A DNA stretch of 64,000 nt, taken from Leishmania mexicana MHOM/GT/2001/U1103. Its lineage: Eukaryota; Euglenozoa; Kinetoplastea; Trypanosomatida; Trypanosomatidae. The notes under the pieces are model-generated. The model was not told where the DNA came from. It saw only the letters and a program-made list of their open reading frames with translations, and ran no database searches. Positions 40,101 through 49,345 of the stretch are shown piece after piece. The translations under genes were made by a program, and so were the position numbers. Location: the NCBI RefSeq assembly GCF_000234665.1, contig NC_018335.1, positions 496,001-560,000 on the forward strand, read 5' to 3'. Every line of letters begins with the position of its first letter. Positions within the stretch are counted from its first letter, which is position 1.

Positions 40101-40135
40101 CTGGAGGAGAGACGGGAGGAGGAGGGGAGGCGACG
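40101..40135 (-). promoter_or_regulatory. Candidate trans-splice acceptor for the SAPS-like gene
   Basis: On the - strand a C/T-rich tract (40103-40135) ends in AG at 40102-40101. ATG 40046 follows after a ~54-nt leader, supporting the chosen start. Confidence 0.4.
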
Positions 40136-40946
40136 AGACGCGATGAGCAGACACGCACAGCAAGTCCGCGAAGAAAACGGCAGGGACGTACAGGGAGACA
40201 CAGGTACACAAAAAAGAGGAGGAGGAGGATGCGCACACGCGTGAGACCCAAACAAACAAGCAGAGGGAAATGATTTTATGAGATCAATTTGTGTGTGTGT
40301 GAGAGAGAGGGAGGGAGGGAGAGGGGTACAGTGAGAGAAGAAAAACATGTCGAAACAGACAACAACAGAGAGAAAGGTGCGTGTGCGCTGTTCGGGATGT
40401 GTGTGTGTGGGGGGGGGTCAGCTCGCGTATAAGTGATGCGTACCCGTAGAAGGCGCAAGAACAAACCGCAAGGTGGCCAGAGAAGAGAGAAACAGAGCGG
40501 GATGCGCAGGATAAGAACAACAGAAAAGCCTAGCGAGTGGTCAGTGCCTCACGCAGGTCAACAATGAAGGTAAAATAGTAAAAGAAGAGTGCGTCCTTAC
40601 CGCTTAGCTCCGCACTCCTCTAGCAGAGCTGGTGGTGATCGTCGGTGTGAGCACTGCGCTTCTGCTGTTCTCTGCTCGCTCGCTTACTTCCTCGTTGGAA
40701 CGGATGAGGGACAAGAAGGTGGCGGAAGGAAGAGGAGGAGAGAAACGAAGGGCAGAGCCGGCGTGTGTGTGTGTGTGTGAATGGATGGCGCCAATGTTGT
40801 TGGAGGAAAAAAGAAAACGGAAATAGGGGATGTAGAAGATCGAATAGGAATAATGTAAGGCAGCACTGTTTCTCTCTCTGTGCGTGGTGGGGTGGGGTGG
40901 GGTGCTCGCGGGACAGAGCAACACTCAGTGTTGTTGTTCAGTAAAC

Positions 40947-40984
40947 ATATATATATATATATGCATCTGCATATATATATATAT
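40947..40984. repeat. Perfect TA-rich palindrome (hairpin)
   Basis: Two alternating TA arms ending in GCA and TGC are separated by TC (40966-40967). They are exactly complementary over at least 17 bp and could extrude a cruciform in DNA or form a stable hairpin in the transcript. Confidence 0.8.
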
Positions 40985-41578
40985 TGTTTGCGTATAGGTG
41001 TGTACCGCAGGATCAGCGCCACTGCTGCACACAAAGTGGCGGGCAGCAGCGAACCAGCTCTAGCGGGCAACGAAGTGCATGAGAGGACAGAGAAGGTACA
41101 AAAGGTGACCAACGGTGATAAGAGAGGCGGAGGACACTGTTGCGCCACAACGGAAAACGTGTAGGCGCCTTTGGACTTTTTTTACTCGACGTCTGCCTCG
41201 AGATACGCGGGCAAACCGCGGATATCGACTTGTCGACAGCGGGCTCGCACCGTCATGCAAGCGAGTCGATGCGGGGGGAAGTCACTCCAGCTTGCGGCGC
41301 AGATATGCGTGTCCATGACATATCCGAATATCCGTATAGTACTGTTGTTTGTGTGACATGTATTCTTCTCCTGTTTGGCCGCTTGAATGAGCAGAGAAAG
41401 AGAGGGAGAAATAGCAGATATGGCAGCAGCGGTTCCAGCAGCAGCAGCAGCACGAGCGCACAGGCAACGGCACGGCACACGCATGCAGCAGCACAACCTC
41501 CCCTTCCTACCCAGCTTTTCCCGAAAAAAAGGGGGAAGGACATCATACAAACCAAACAAGAAACAAAGGCACTCGGCA

Positions 41579-44500
41579 TCACTGCCACCACGATTGGGCC
41601 ACCATTGAGGAGCGGCGACGAACGCGAGAGGGAAAGCTGCCACGGTCACTGGTGGGCATCGATGCGGGCCGTGCAACAGACGCGTCCGCGCGGCTCACAG
41701 GCATGTCTGAGGGGGCTTCTCTTGCACGCAGATCACCCTCCGTCATAGCAAAGCGCTGCTTCTGATGCTCATGGGTCAGCGGCATCCACAGCGACGGAGG
41801 CACACGCTCGCGCTGCATAGATGCGGACGGATGCCAGTCACGAGGGTCGTAAACCGGTGGTTGCAGTGGACGAGGCCAGGCCTGAGTTTGTAACACGGTG
41901 TATGGGGTCGACGAAGAAGCTTGATGCGGCAACGATACACTGGGCACCGGGGAAGGCGGGTAGCTAAACAGTCGGGAGCCTGTCTGCCATATCTGCTGGT
42001 GTTCCTCAGCGAACTCAAATAGCGGCCGAGACGCTAAGAAGGACGACGGGCGCTGCTCCGAAAAGCGCGACGCAGGAGCGGCGGCAACGTGTTCCCACTG
42101 AGCTGGCAGATGCCCAACACTATTCGGCCGTGCAAGCATCGGCCCGCAGTTGGCTGGCCGAGTCACCATGGAAGGCGTGCGATAGGGGTACGGGTGCGAG
42201 GATGCAACGGCACCATTCATCCAGCTCGGGTCCTGCATATAGCCAGGGGGCCAGCACTCGCCTTGCACGCCACTGACAGCGTAGCGCATGTCTGGCGGCG
42301 CCTGCTCTGGGTCCAGTGAGTAGTAGAACGCCCCCTGCGGTTCCACTACGTCGCTCGGCTGGCGTGCGCTGCCGTGCATGCGGTCTCTGCCAAAGTGAAG
42401 AGATGAGGCGTGAGGTGGCGGCACGCGTACCACGAAGCGACTGGACGGGGGCGGCGCTGGTGCCACCATCGAAGAGTGCCATTGCCCGCTCCACGGAGTC
42501 ATGCGTCTCAAGGGATATGTACGCCACTGGTCCACTGACGTTGTGGCATACGGAGGTGTGTCGCCGTAGGCGTGAGGGTGCACTGGCTTCAACGAAGCTG
42601 CCTGCGGGGTAGAGTATAGTATCTCTCGTTGCGGTGCCGAAAAACAAGCGCGTGGGGAAGCGCCGCCGACGTCAGGAGGTCGGGACGCTGGAGGCGAGGT
42701 GCACGGCTGTAGACGAACTCGTGCCACTCGCTGGTGTGCCGCAGATGGCGTTGATGCAGCAAGGGCATCCGCGGCTCCTATCTCCGGGGAGGGGCAGAGT
42801 CGGATCTGCCGCGGTGATGGCGATTCGCGCACCGGCTTCGACGGGAACTCACTGAGACGCTGCGGAGTGTTTTGGTCACGCAAGGGTTCCTCTACGCTGG
42901 CCCCTTTCTCAGCACGATGCTCAGGCGAGGAACGCACGGAGTTTAGAGACGACCCGCCCGCAGCTGCGCGCTCTTGGGACGCCTCAGCCGTCGCTGCACC
43001 GGCGGAGCCACTCACATCTGCGTGACGCAGATCTGGCGCACCTGGGACTGGTAGGAGAGAGGTGGCGTTTGCCGTTGCTGAGGGCGGCGACATGGCGGCA
43101 GTATTGTCATTTGAGCGGCGCGTCTCCTTTTTCTGCGTCCCTTGCTCGTCCTCCGCAGCACGACATGCGTTTTGGTCGATACGAACGCGCTTGCGTGAGA
43201 CGGGTGGTTGTCGTGGTGCGGTGCGGTGGGGCTTAGTGGGGTCTCCCGCACTTGCGACGTACTGGAGGTCCTCCAGTAGCTCGTTAAACGTGGCGCGGGC
43301 CTCGGACGCCACTCGGACGGACAGCGCTGTCTGCGGCGCCTTCGTGTGAGGAAGAAGCGCAATGTCCTTTGGCGCGGTAAACGGCACGCTAGCGTTGGCC
43401 ACTGGCTTCTGTGCTGGCTTGTGGATGCTCTCGCTCGCAGCGTCACCGCGAGCGGAGGAGAATTCCTCATCGCGCGCCGTCACAGTGTCCATCCCCACAA
43501 CTCGCAGCACCAGACACCGAGCTTCGATTCGCCTACCTCTGCCACCACCACCACTGCTGGTGCCACGCGATAATGGCGGAGAAACAAAAGGGAAGCATAG
43601 CGTCCACGCACCTCGACCATCTGCTGTCGCGTCAAGAGCGACCCCTGAGGTACTCCGGGTGGCGCTCGGTGAACCAAAGGCAGAGAACGGCACAAACCGT
43701 TTCAAGAGCACGCGATCTTCGCCAGGCATTCCAACAAGAAGAAGAATACGCGTCGAATTAAGTGCAACCACGTCGCTGAGCAGATGTGGTTGCCCACCTG
43801 CAGCCTTCGGTGAGGCAGTCTCGGAGCCCTGCCCCCGCACCGCCGTGAAGACACCTTCGTCCGTCACCGCCTCTGTACCGTGAGACAACGTGAGCTGCAC
43901 AACGCCACTCAAGACACGATGTTGGTTGTCTACGCCGTCAGACTCCGCCGCCGAAGCCAAAAAGCTGATGTCCAACGATATCCTTGGCAGACGTCGCACC
44001 TCGCTCAGTACTTGTGAGCCAAAAGGCGGCAGTCGGCTGCACAGCACCTCCAGCTGGCGTGGGTCGACACCGCCGAGGCTTTCAAACGTGCTGTACCCGC
44101 ACCGCAGCAGAGCTTTCGCCACGGAGTCATTCACATGTTTGAGCTGGCGCAGCACGAGCCCGTCTGGCCAGACACGGCGCTCGATGCAGCGGGCCAGCAG
44201 GTTTGCATGCGCGGCTAAACTGTAGGAGGTGGTGGCGGCCCATGCGTACTCCTCCAGAAAGCGCGACACGCGGGGCACAACCGCCCAAAGGCGCAGAGAG
44301 TCGTTCCGGAGGGAGACCTCCGTGAGGGGAAGCAACCCGATGTGGACCTGAATCAGTACATAGGCCTTCTGCCAGTCCTCCCGGACCTCTCGCCCGCCGC
44401 GGCGTCCGCTATGTAGCGGGTACTTCACTGTCTTGTTCAGCTCGTTCAGCGGGCCGCGGTCACCTTGACGCAGGCGAACCTCCACAAGCTCCTGGCAGTG

Positions 44501-46657
44501 GCAGAGAAGCTGGAGAGCCTCCCGAAAATTGAAGGGCATCATACGTCGCCTTGACGAGCACATGGTCACGTCTGCTGCGGTACTGTTCGGTTGCACATCT
44601 TCTGATGAGGTGTCCATCTTCGCGGACGAGTACTCGGGCGCCTCTGCGACGATCATAGGGCCTGTCTGCATCGTTGTCTTTACCCCAACGTCTATGGCAC
44701 TGGCACACGCGTCCACACTAGAGTCGTCATCGGGCTCGTGGCCGTTCGTGCTCGCTGCCCCGCGGTCCTTCAGTTTCGCGTTGAGCGTGCACACTGTGTC
44801 AAACAGGATGTACATGCGGGACATGGCCCTTCCCAGCCGCGTTGCCTCAAAGACAGCAGAGGGATGCTTAATGTCGTCCATGTCGCCGGTGGCGACGGGC
44901 GCGGCCATCCTTCTCGCCGCCGAGAGCACCAACGTCTCCAACTGACTCAGACGCACGCAACCTTCCTCCATGAGCACGCGCAGAGCGCGCTCCATGAGGG
45001 CCTCCACGAACGCCTCCGCGTTGAACTCCAGCTCTTCGGCTCGGTTCGCGAACTCCAGTCCGTAGTGCGCCGGACACTTGCGCAGACGGATCCAAAAGAA
45101 CGTCGTTTTCACCCACTCCATGGCGGAGGGGAAGCTGTGGATGGTGCGCAGCGCCACCTCCGCGTTGACGTGCTCGATCATGTGCCGGTGCAGGTGGCTC
45201 TCAACGCAGTTTAGCGTCACTGCGCCGCTAGTGAGTGTCTCGTACAGGTGCACGCTGCGCTGCATGGTGAGCACTAGCGCCACGCCGTGCGTGTCGAAGC
45301 CAGGTCTACCGGCGCGCCCGCACATCTGCATCACCTCTGACACGGGCATGTCCTGGCACCGCCCGCTCGAAAAAAAAGTAGTTCCTTTGATCAGAACAAG
45401 ATGCGCGGGAAAGTTCACACCCAAGGCGAGGGTTGTTGTGGCGCATACGACCACAATGTACTGCTCGCGGAACATCCGCTCCACGAGTTGACGGTCTTCC
45501 TTGGTCATGGCGGCGTGGTGAAAGCCGACACCCATCATCAGGCAGCTGCGTAGCTGCTTGTCGCTAGCCTGCTGCATCCGCTGCTGCGCTTCTGCAGAGG
45601 GTTCTAGCTGCGCCAACTGCCCCTGGCGAGCCGCGGCATCGCGGATGTCTTCAACGATGCGCTGCGCCGAGCTCATCGTCTCCTTCCGCGAGGCACAAAA
45701 AACGAGCGTTGGCCTACCTTGGCTGTACTGCTGCATGAAGCCGAATATCTTGAAGGAAAGGAAGCGATGAAACGCAAACGGGTTTGGTGAGTCGTGCGCG
45801 TAGCCGATCACACGTATCGTCAGCGGCACCGGGCGGTCACTCGGAGCGAAGGCGAATGTCATTTCCGGCGACACCTCCAGCCACTCGGCAAGGTCGCGAC
45901 TGTTGGGCAGCGTACCACTAATCGCAATAATGCGTGTGGGCGCCGTCTCCGTCGCTGAGTGTTGATGCATAGCACTCGACGACGCTTGAATGACCTTGAC
46001 GCGACTCACGATGGCCTCCATGGCGGCGCCACGCTCCTCTTGCACCGTGTGCACCTCGTCTAAGAGCAGGAGGCCGACGGAGTTCACGATTGCCATCACC
46101 TCCTTCTCCTTCCAGCGTCGCGTGATGCTGTCCCACCGCTCCGGTGTCGTGACGAGAATGTCAGCCTGTGAGACGCATACCATGTTCTCCAATCCGTCGC
46201 GTCCTCGGGCATCACCGGTCGTGGACGCTGTGACACACGAGCGCTCCTGCTGGTCTGCTTGTTGCTGCTGCTGATCGCCCGTTTCGATCACAACCGTCAA
46301 GGTCGGAAATTGGGCACGCCAGTGTTCGTACTTCTCGTTCGCGAGCGCCTTAATGGGACAGATGTACACCGCCTTCCGTTTTCGCTGCTGCAGTGGCCCA
46401 GAAGAGCTGCGGGTCTCGCCGTCTTCCGCTGTTGCCATCGCGCCGGCGTCATCGCGGGGGGCGAGAACATTGCGAAAGAGCCGTAGCATCGCCACCTCCA
46501 GCAGGACCGTCTTCCCACTACCAGTTGGCGCGGCCACAAGACAGTTTTGGTCATTCGTAAACAAGACTGGGATGACGGACTCCTGCACCTTGGTGAAGCA
46601 GCGGTGCGGCAAGAAGTGAAGAAGCTCGCCGAGGCACTTTGCAGCGGGAGTGGACAT
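41579..46657 (-). CDS. HFM1: HFM1/MER3-type Ski2-like DNA helicase with Sec63 domain and long disordered tail
   Basis: 1692 residues from ATG 46657-46655; an upstream TTG codon was not used. A single Ski2-like helicase cassette opens the protein: Walker A APTGSGKT (43-50), DEVH box (200-203), SGTLPN, TTTLALGVNFPAHLVLIKGT (motif V) and QMCGRAGRPGFD (motif VI, about 440-452). A Sec63-type helical domain follows (about 710-960), including a helix-hairpin-helix-like segment. One cassette plus one Sec63 domain, instead of two, points to HFM1/MER3, which promotes meiotic crossovers, rather than Brr2, Slh1 or ASCC3. The remaining ~700 residues are Ser/Pro/Ala-rich and probably disordered, making the protein longer than human HFM1 (about 1435). 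Role in meiosis-like genetic exchange is by family; POLQ-like helicases are less likely. Confidence 0.8.
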   Translation of the reverse strand: MSTPAAKCLGELLHFLPHRCFTKVQESVIPVLFTNDQNCLVAAPTGSGKTVLLEVAMLRLFRNVLAPRDDAGAMATAEDGETRSSSGPLQQRKRKAVYICPIKALANEKYEHWRAQFPTLTVVIETGDQQQQQADQQERSCVTASTTGDARGRDGLENMVCVSQADILVTTPERWDSITRRWKEKEVMAIVNSVGLLLLDEVHTVQEERGAAMEAIVSRVKVIQASSSAMHQHSATETAPTRIIAISGTLPNSRDLAEWLEVSPEMTFAFAPSDRPVPLTIRVIGYAHDSPNPFAFHRFLSFKIFGFMQQYSQGRPTLVFCASRKETMSSAQRIVEDIRDAAARQGQLAQLEPSAEAQQRMQQASDKQLRSCLMMGVGFHHAAMTKEDRQLVERMFREQYIVVVCATTTLALGVNFPAHLVLIKGTTFFSSGRCQDMPVSEVMQMCGRAGRPGFDTHGVALVLTMQRSVHLYETLTSGAVTLNCVESHLHRHMIEHVNAEVALRTIHSFPSAMEWVKTTFFWIRLRKCPAHYGLEFANRAEELEFNAEAFVEALMERALRVLMEEGCVRLSQLETLVLSAARRMAAPVATGDMDDIKHPSAVFEATRLGRAMSRMYILFDTVCTLNAKLKDRGAASTNGHEPDDDSSVDACASAIDVGVKTTMQTGPMIVAEAPEYSSAKMDTSSEDVQPNSTAADVTMCSSRRRMMPFNFREALQLLCHCQELVEVRLRQGDRGPLNELNKTVKYPLHSGRRGGREVREDWQKAYVLIQVHIGLLPLTEVSLRNDSLRLWAVVPRVSRFLEEYAWAATTSYSLAAHANLLARCIERRVWPDGLVLRQLKHVNDSVAKALLRCGYSTFESLGGVDPRQLEVLCSRLPPFGSQVLSEVRRLPRISLDISFLASAAESDGVDNQHRVLSGVVQLTLSHGTEAVTDEGVFTAVRGQGSETASPKAAGGQPHLLSDVVALNSTRILLLVGMPGEDRVLLKRFVPFSAFGSPSATRSTSGVALDATADGRGAWTLCFPFVSPPLSRGTSSGGGGRGRRIEARCLVLRVVGMDTVTARDEEFSSARGDAASESIHKPAQKPVANASVPFTAPKDIALLPHTKAPQTALSVRVASEARATFNELLEDLQYVASAGDPTKPHRTAPRQPPVSRKRVRIDQNACRAAEDEQGTQKKETRRSNDNTAAMSPPSATANATSLLPVPGAPDLRHADVSGSAGAATAEASQERAAAGGSSLNSVRSSPEHRAEKGASVEEPLRDQNTPQRLSEFPSKPVRESPSPRQIRLCPSPEIGAADALAASTPSAAHQRVARVRLQPCTSPPASRPPDVGGASPRACFSAPQREILYSTPQAASLKPVHPHAYGDTPPYATTSVDQWRTYPLRRMTPWSGQWHSSMVAPAPPPSSRFVVRVPPPHASSLHFGRDRMHGSARQPSDVVEPQGAFYYSLDPEQAPPDMRYAVSGVQGECWPPGYMQDPSWMNGAVASSHPYPYRTPSMVTRPANCGPMLARPNSVGHLPAQWEHVAAAPASRFSEQRPSSFLASRPLFEFAEEHQQIWQTGSRLFSYPPSPVPSVSLPHQASSSTPYTVLQTQAWPRPLQPPVYDPRDWHPSASMQRERVPPSLWMPLTHEHQKQRFAMTEGDLRAREAPSDMPVSRADASVARPASMPTSDRGSFPSRVRRRSSMVAQSWWQ

Positions 46658-47429
46658 GGCCAATGCCGACGCATAGACTCTCGCACAAACACGTACCCCC
46701 TACACGTGGCGCCGGTGAAGGCGCAAGGAAAGGTGCACGCTGACAGAGTGTCCGTGTGCGTTGAAGTGATAAACCGCACCGTCTACAAGATCGACAAGGG
46801 GGCGGCGGAGGCGTTGCGAAGGTGGAGAATAACAAGAAGGTGAGAGGAGCGTGGACGTACACTGACCTCGTGCGGCGCGAATGTGCGTGATGGGCATCAT
46901 TCTCACTGTGAGAAACAGCAGCAGAGGAGGAATAGAATGGGCACATGAGAGAGAAGAGGGGCGGATGGGGGTGGGAGGTCGAGTGTTATCAAACGGCGAC
47001 GTTGCCAGCACGCCTTTGATGCACGGCGGAGACGTCAAGGAAGAGAGATAGAGAGAGATTGCTTGTTTTGCTACCCTCACCTCCCCCCTCTCTCCACCAT
47101 CGAGCATCCCGCAACGCACACACGGTGCCCGGTTTTCTTTCACATCGCTTCCTGTTTAGATTTCCGCCCCCCTACCCCTCCCCCATCAGCACCACTGACG
47201 TCCTCCTTGTGGGTGTGTCGCACGCGGGTTTGTTACTGCACGCTTCGATAGTCGCTGTGGACAAAATACACACATAACAAAAAAGCACACCCCACAAACG
47301 AGGCGACGTAATCGCAGGTGAGGGATGTACTGGCAAATACCGAGCCGTACCTTCTGCTTCCATGCTCCCGGGCCGAAATAGCAGCAGAAGGGTGGAGGGC
47401 GTCGCGAAAAAAAAAAAGTTTTTTTTTTT
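46658..47429. other. Intergenic / UTR region, no gene supported
   Basis: Spacer between the cyclase-family gene and the helicase gene on the - strand. It has GA-rich stretches around 46918-46970 and 47035-47062 (pyrimidine tracts on the - strand, likely trans-splicing signals) and A/T homopolymers at 47407-47430. No supported gene. Confidence 0.5.
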
Positions 47430-48662
47430 TCACAGCGCCTCCTCCGGAAAAAAGATGACGGAGCAGCCGCGAGCGTCATCGTAATTTTGCGTGGCATTGA
47501 AGACCGTCAGCATCGACCCAGCGATCCACCCGCGCTGGTTGTCCCTTGCGGGGCTCTCCAGCAGAGGGGAGAGGCGGGTGTAGCGGAGATTCTCCAGAAT
47601 CGCTATGCCGCACCGCAGCAGGGCACCGTGACTGTGCTTCCCCGGCGGCATCGCTTGCGGCGGATCGACGGAAGGGCTGTCGATGCCCAGCAGTACCAAA
47701 CGGGGGAATACGCGATGCAGATAATCCACCGCTTCCGGGTAAAGAAACGCGTACGCGTTCGACGGGGACTCACGCTGCGTTGCAGCAGTAGCGCCGTTGA
47801 CAGCGGCCGTGGCCACCTGTGTCGGTGACGCGATGCCCAGCGGAAAGAAAACGCGAAGAGGTCTCGTCAAGGCCTCTGTGGTGCTTGTGCTGGTGGCGCT
47901 TGTGCCTGTTGAGTACCGGCTAACAAGCAGCAGACGCCACACAGGGCGGGAACCGTCCCGAAAGGCCGCGGGTAGTTTCAGTCGAGCTTTTTCCAGCACT
48001 TCCACCGTGATCGCCAGAGGGGCATCAGGATCGAGCCATTGGTGATGCTCACGCAGCTCCGAAGCGATATCCAGCACAACGGCATCGCCGCTGTAGTGCG
48101 CGTCATCGTAGTTGCGGTGAGACAGGCTGCGGCAGAAATGATGCGGCCCATCGGCGTGTGTACCGGCCTGTGAGCTCGTCATGGTCAGGATGCGATTCGC
48201 GACGAAGCACGGATCATCTGGAGAGCTGGACAAGTTTTCGTACTGCGAGATACGCTGCACCGTCGGGTAACGCTCACGCAGAAATCGAACAAACACAACG
48301 GACGCTACGGCAGTGACCATGAGGCGCAACAGTCGGTGTGTCCACCGTCTCAGGAGCCCCTGTTGCGCGACAGGGGTAAAGCTGCTTTTCGTAGTGAGGA
48401 GCAGCGTAACAAGTGCACCAAAGGCGGTACTGGTGGCTGCTGTGGTGGTGATAGATGGTATGTGGACCAACTGGGTGAGGATGTCGCTGGTGCGCAGCAC
48501 CTGAAAAGGCGAAACCGGGGGAACCACGATGTGCATCTCGTCAAGACACATGGTCAGATCAATACCGCCAGCGAGGCTGACAGGCGCGGATTGCTTTGCC
48601 TCCCGCTTCCACTCTCGCACCTTGCGATTCGCCTCATCCAACTCTGTAAACTCCGCCGTCAT
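47430..48662 (-). CDS. Putative cyclase / kynurenine formamidase-family protein with hydrophobic insertion
   Basis: 410 residues from ATG 48662-48660 (frame opens at GTG 48671). The cyclase-family metal motif HxGTHxDxPxHF appears as QAGTHADGPHHF (165-176): His169, Asp171 and His175 are kept, while the first His is Gln165. Downstream blocks fit the family: GDAVVLDI, a strand ending LVLLGIDSPSVDPP, then HGALLRCGIAILENL. Members hydrolyse N-formylkynurenine (KynB) or related amides or lactones using metal. Unusual: after the opening strand (GIDLTMCLDE, 33-42) there is an insertion of ~120 residues containing two hydrophobic segments (about 62-90 and 111-127), possibly membrane-associated. A Ser/Thr-rich insertion (STGTSATSTSTTEA) sits near 255. 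Substrate unknown; the family call is good, the specific activity is not. Confidence 0.75.
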   Translation of the reverse strand: MTAEFTELDEANRKVREWKREAKQSAPVSLAGGIDLTMCLDEMHIVVPPVSPFQVLRTSDILTQLVHIPSITTTAATSTAFGALVTLLLTTKSSFTPVAQQGLLRRWTHRLLRLMVTAVASVVFVRFLRERYPTVQRISQYENLSSSPDDPCFVANRILTMTSSQAGTHADGPHHFCRSLSHRNYDDAHYSGDAVVLDIASELREHHQWLDPDAPLAITVEVLEKARLKLPAAFRDGSRPVWRLLLVSRYSTGTSATSTSTTEALTRPLRVFFPLGIASPTQVATAAVNGATAATQRESPSNAYAFLYPEAVDYLHRVFPRLVLLGIDSPSVDPPQAMPPGKHSHGALLRCGIAILENLRYTRLSPLLESPARDNQRGWIAGSMLTVFNATQNYDDARGCSVIFFPEEAL

Positions 48663-49345
48663 GTGAGCCACAGCGAGGTAGTCACGAAGCTAACGTTTGT
48701 GTGCCACCGACGTTACGCCGAGAAGGTGTGCGGAGAAGGAAGAGGCGACACAATGTGGGTGGTATTCAGTTTGCCTGCCATCAACTGGGCAGGAGACGCA
48801 GACGTCAGTGACGGCTAAGAATGTGCGCGCAGGTGGGCAACGCCTGCTTCACACCCAGGCGCACACCATGGAAAGCGAGGTGCGGAAGAAAAAGGTGGGG
48901 AGAGGGCCGCCACGTGGAGGACAGCAGCGGAGGAAATGCGGTCAGTTTGAGGGAAGGGGACACAGCTACGGCCATACGAGCAGCACATCCTTGACGCACC
49001 CTCGACACACCGAAATACACACACACACACCTCCCCTTAGTGCGTACGGATCGTGAAACAGCGTGTCCGCGTCTATGCGGCAAGTGAGAGTGTCTCCGAT
49101 AGTTGAGACTGCCGAAAGCGCAAAAAGCCGTTGCGAGTCTGCGACCGGGAGAGAGAACGCGAGCGAGCGAGTGAGCGCGCCAGACGGGCTTGACACCTGC
49201 AGGTTCTCGCGAGATTGATATCCTCGAAGAAGGCAAGACGTGCAGGACGCGCACACGACGGCAAGCATGCATAAGTTAGCGCGATCTACGTCAGACATAG
49301 GGACACAGATATACAACGTACTCACGGATACGCGCGCACATATCG
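48663..49345. other. Intergenic / UTR region, no gene supported
   Basis: Spacer between two - strand genes. It shows GAGCGAGC-type and CACACA runs (about 49018-49030 and 49153-49175). No supported gene. Confidence 0.5.

Larger units (their letters stand above)
40047..41578. other. Intergenic / UTR region, no gene supported
   Basis: 1.5 kb between the helicase and the SAPS-like gene on the - strand. Viewed on +, it is rich in GA and CA/GT runs (pyrimidine tracts of the - transcript). It includes a TA palindrome at 40947-40984 and a TG microsatellite at about 40764-40778. No supported gene on either strand. Confidence 0.55.
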
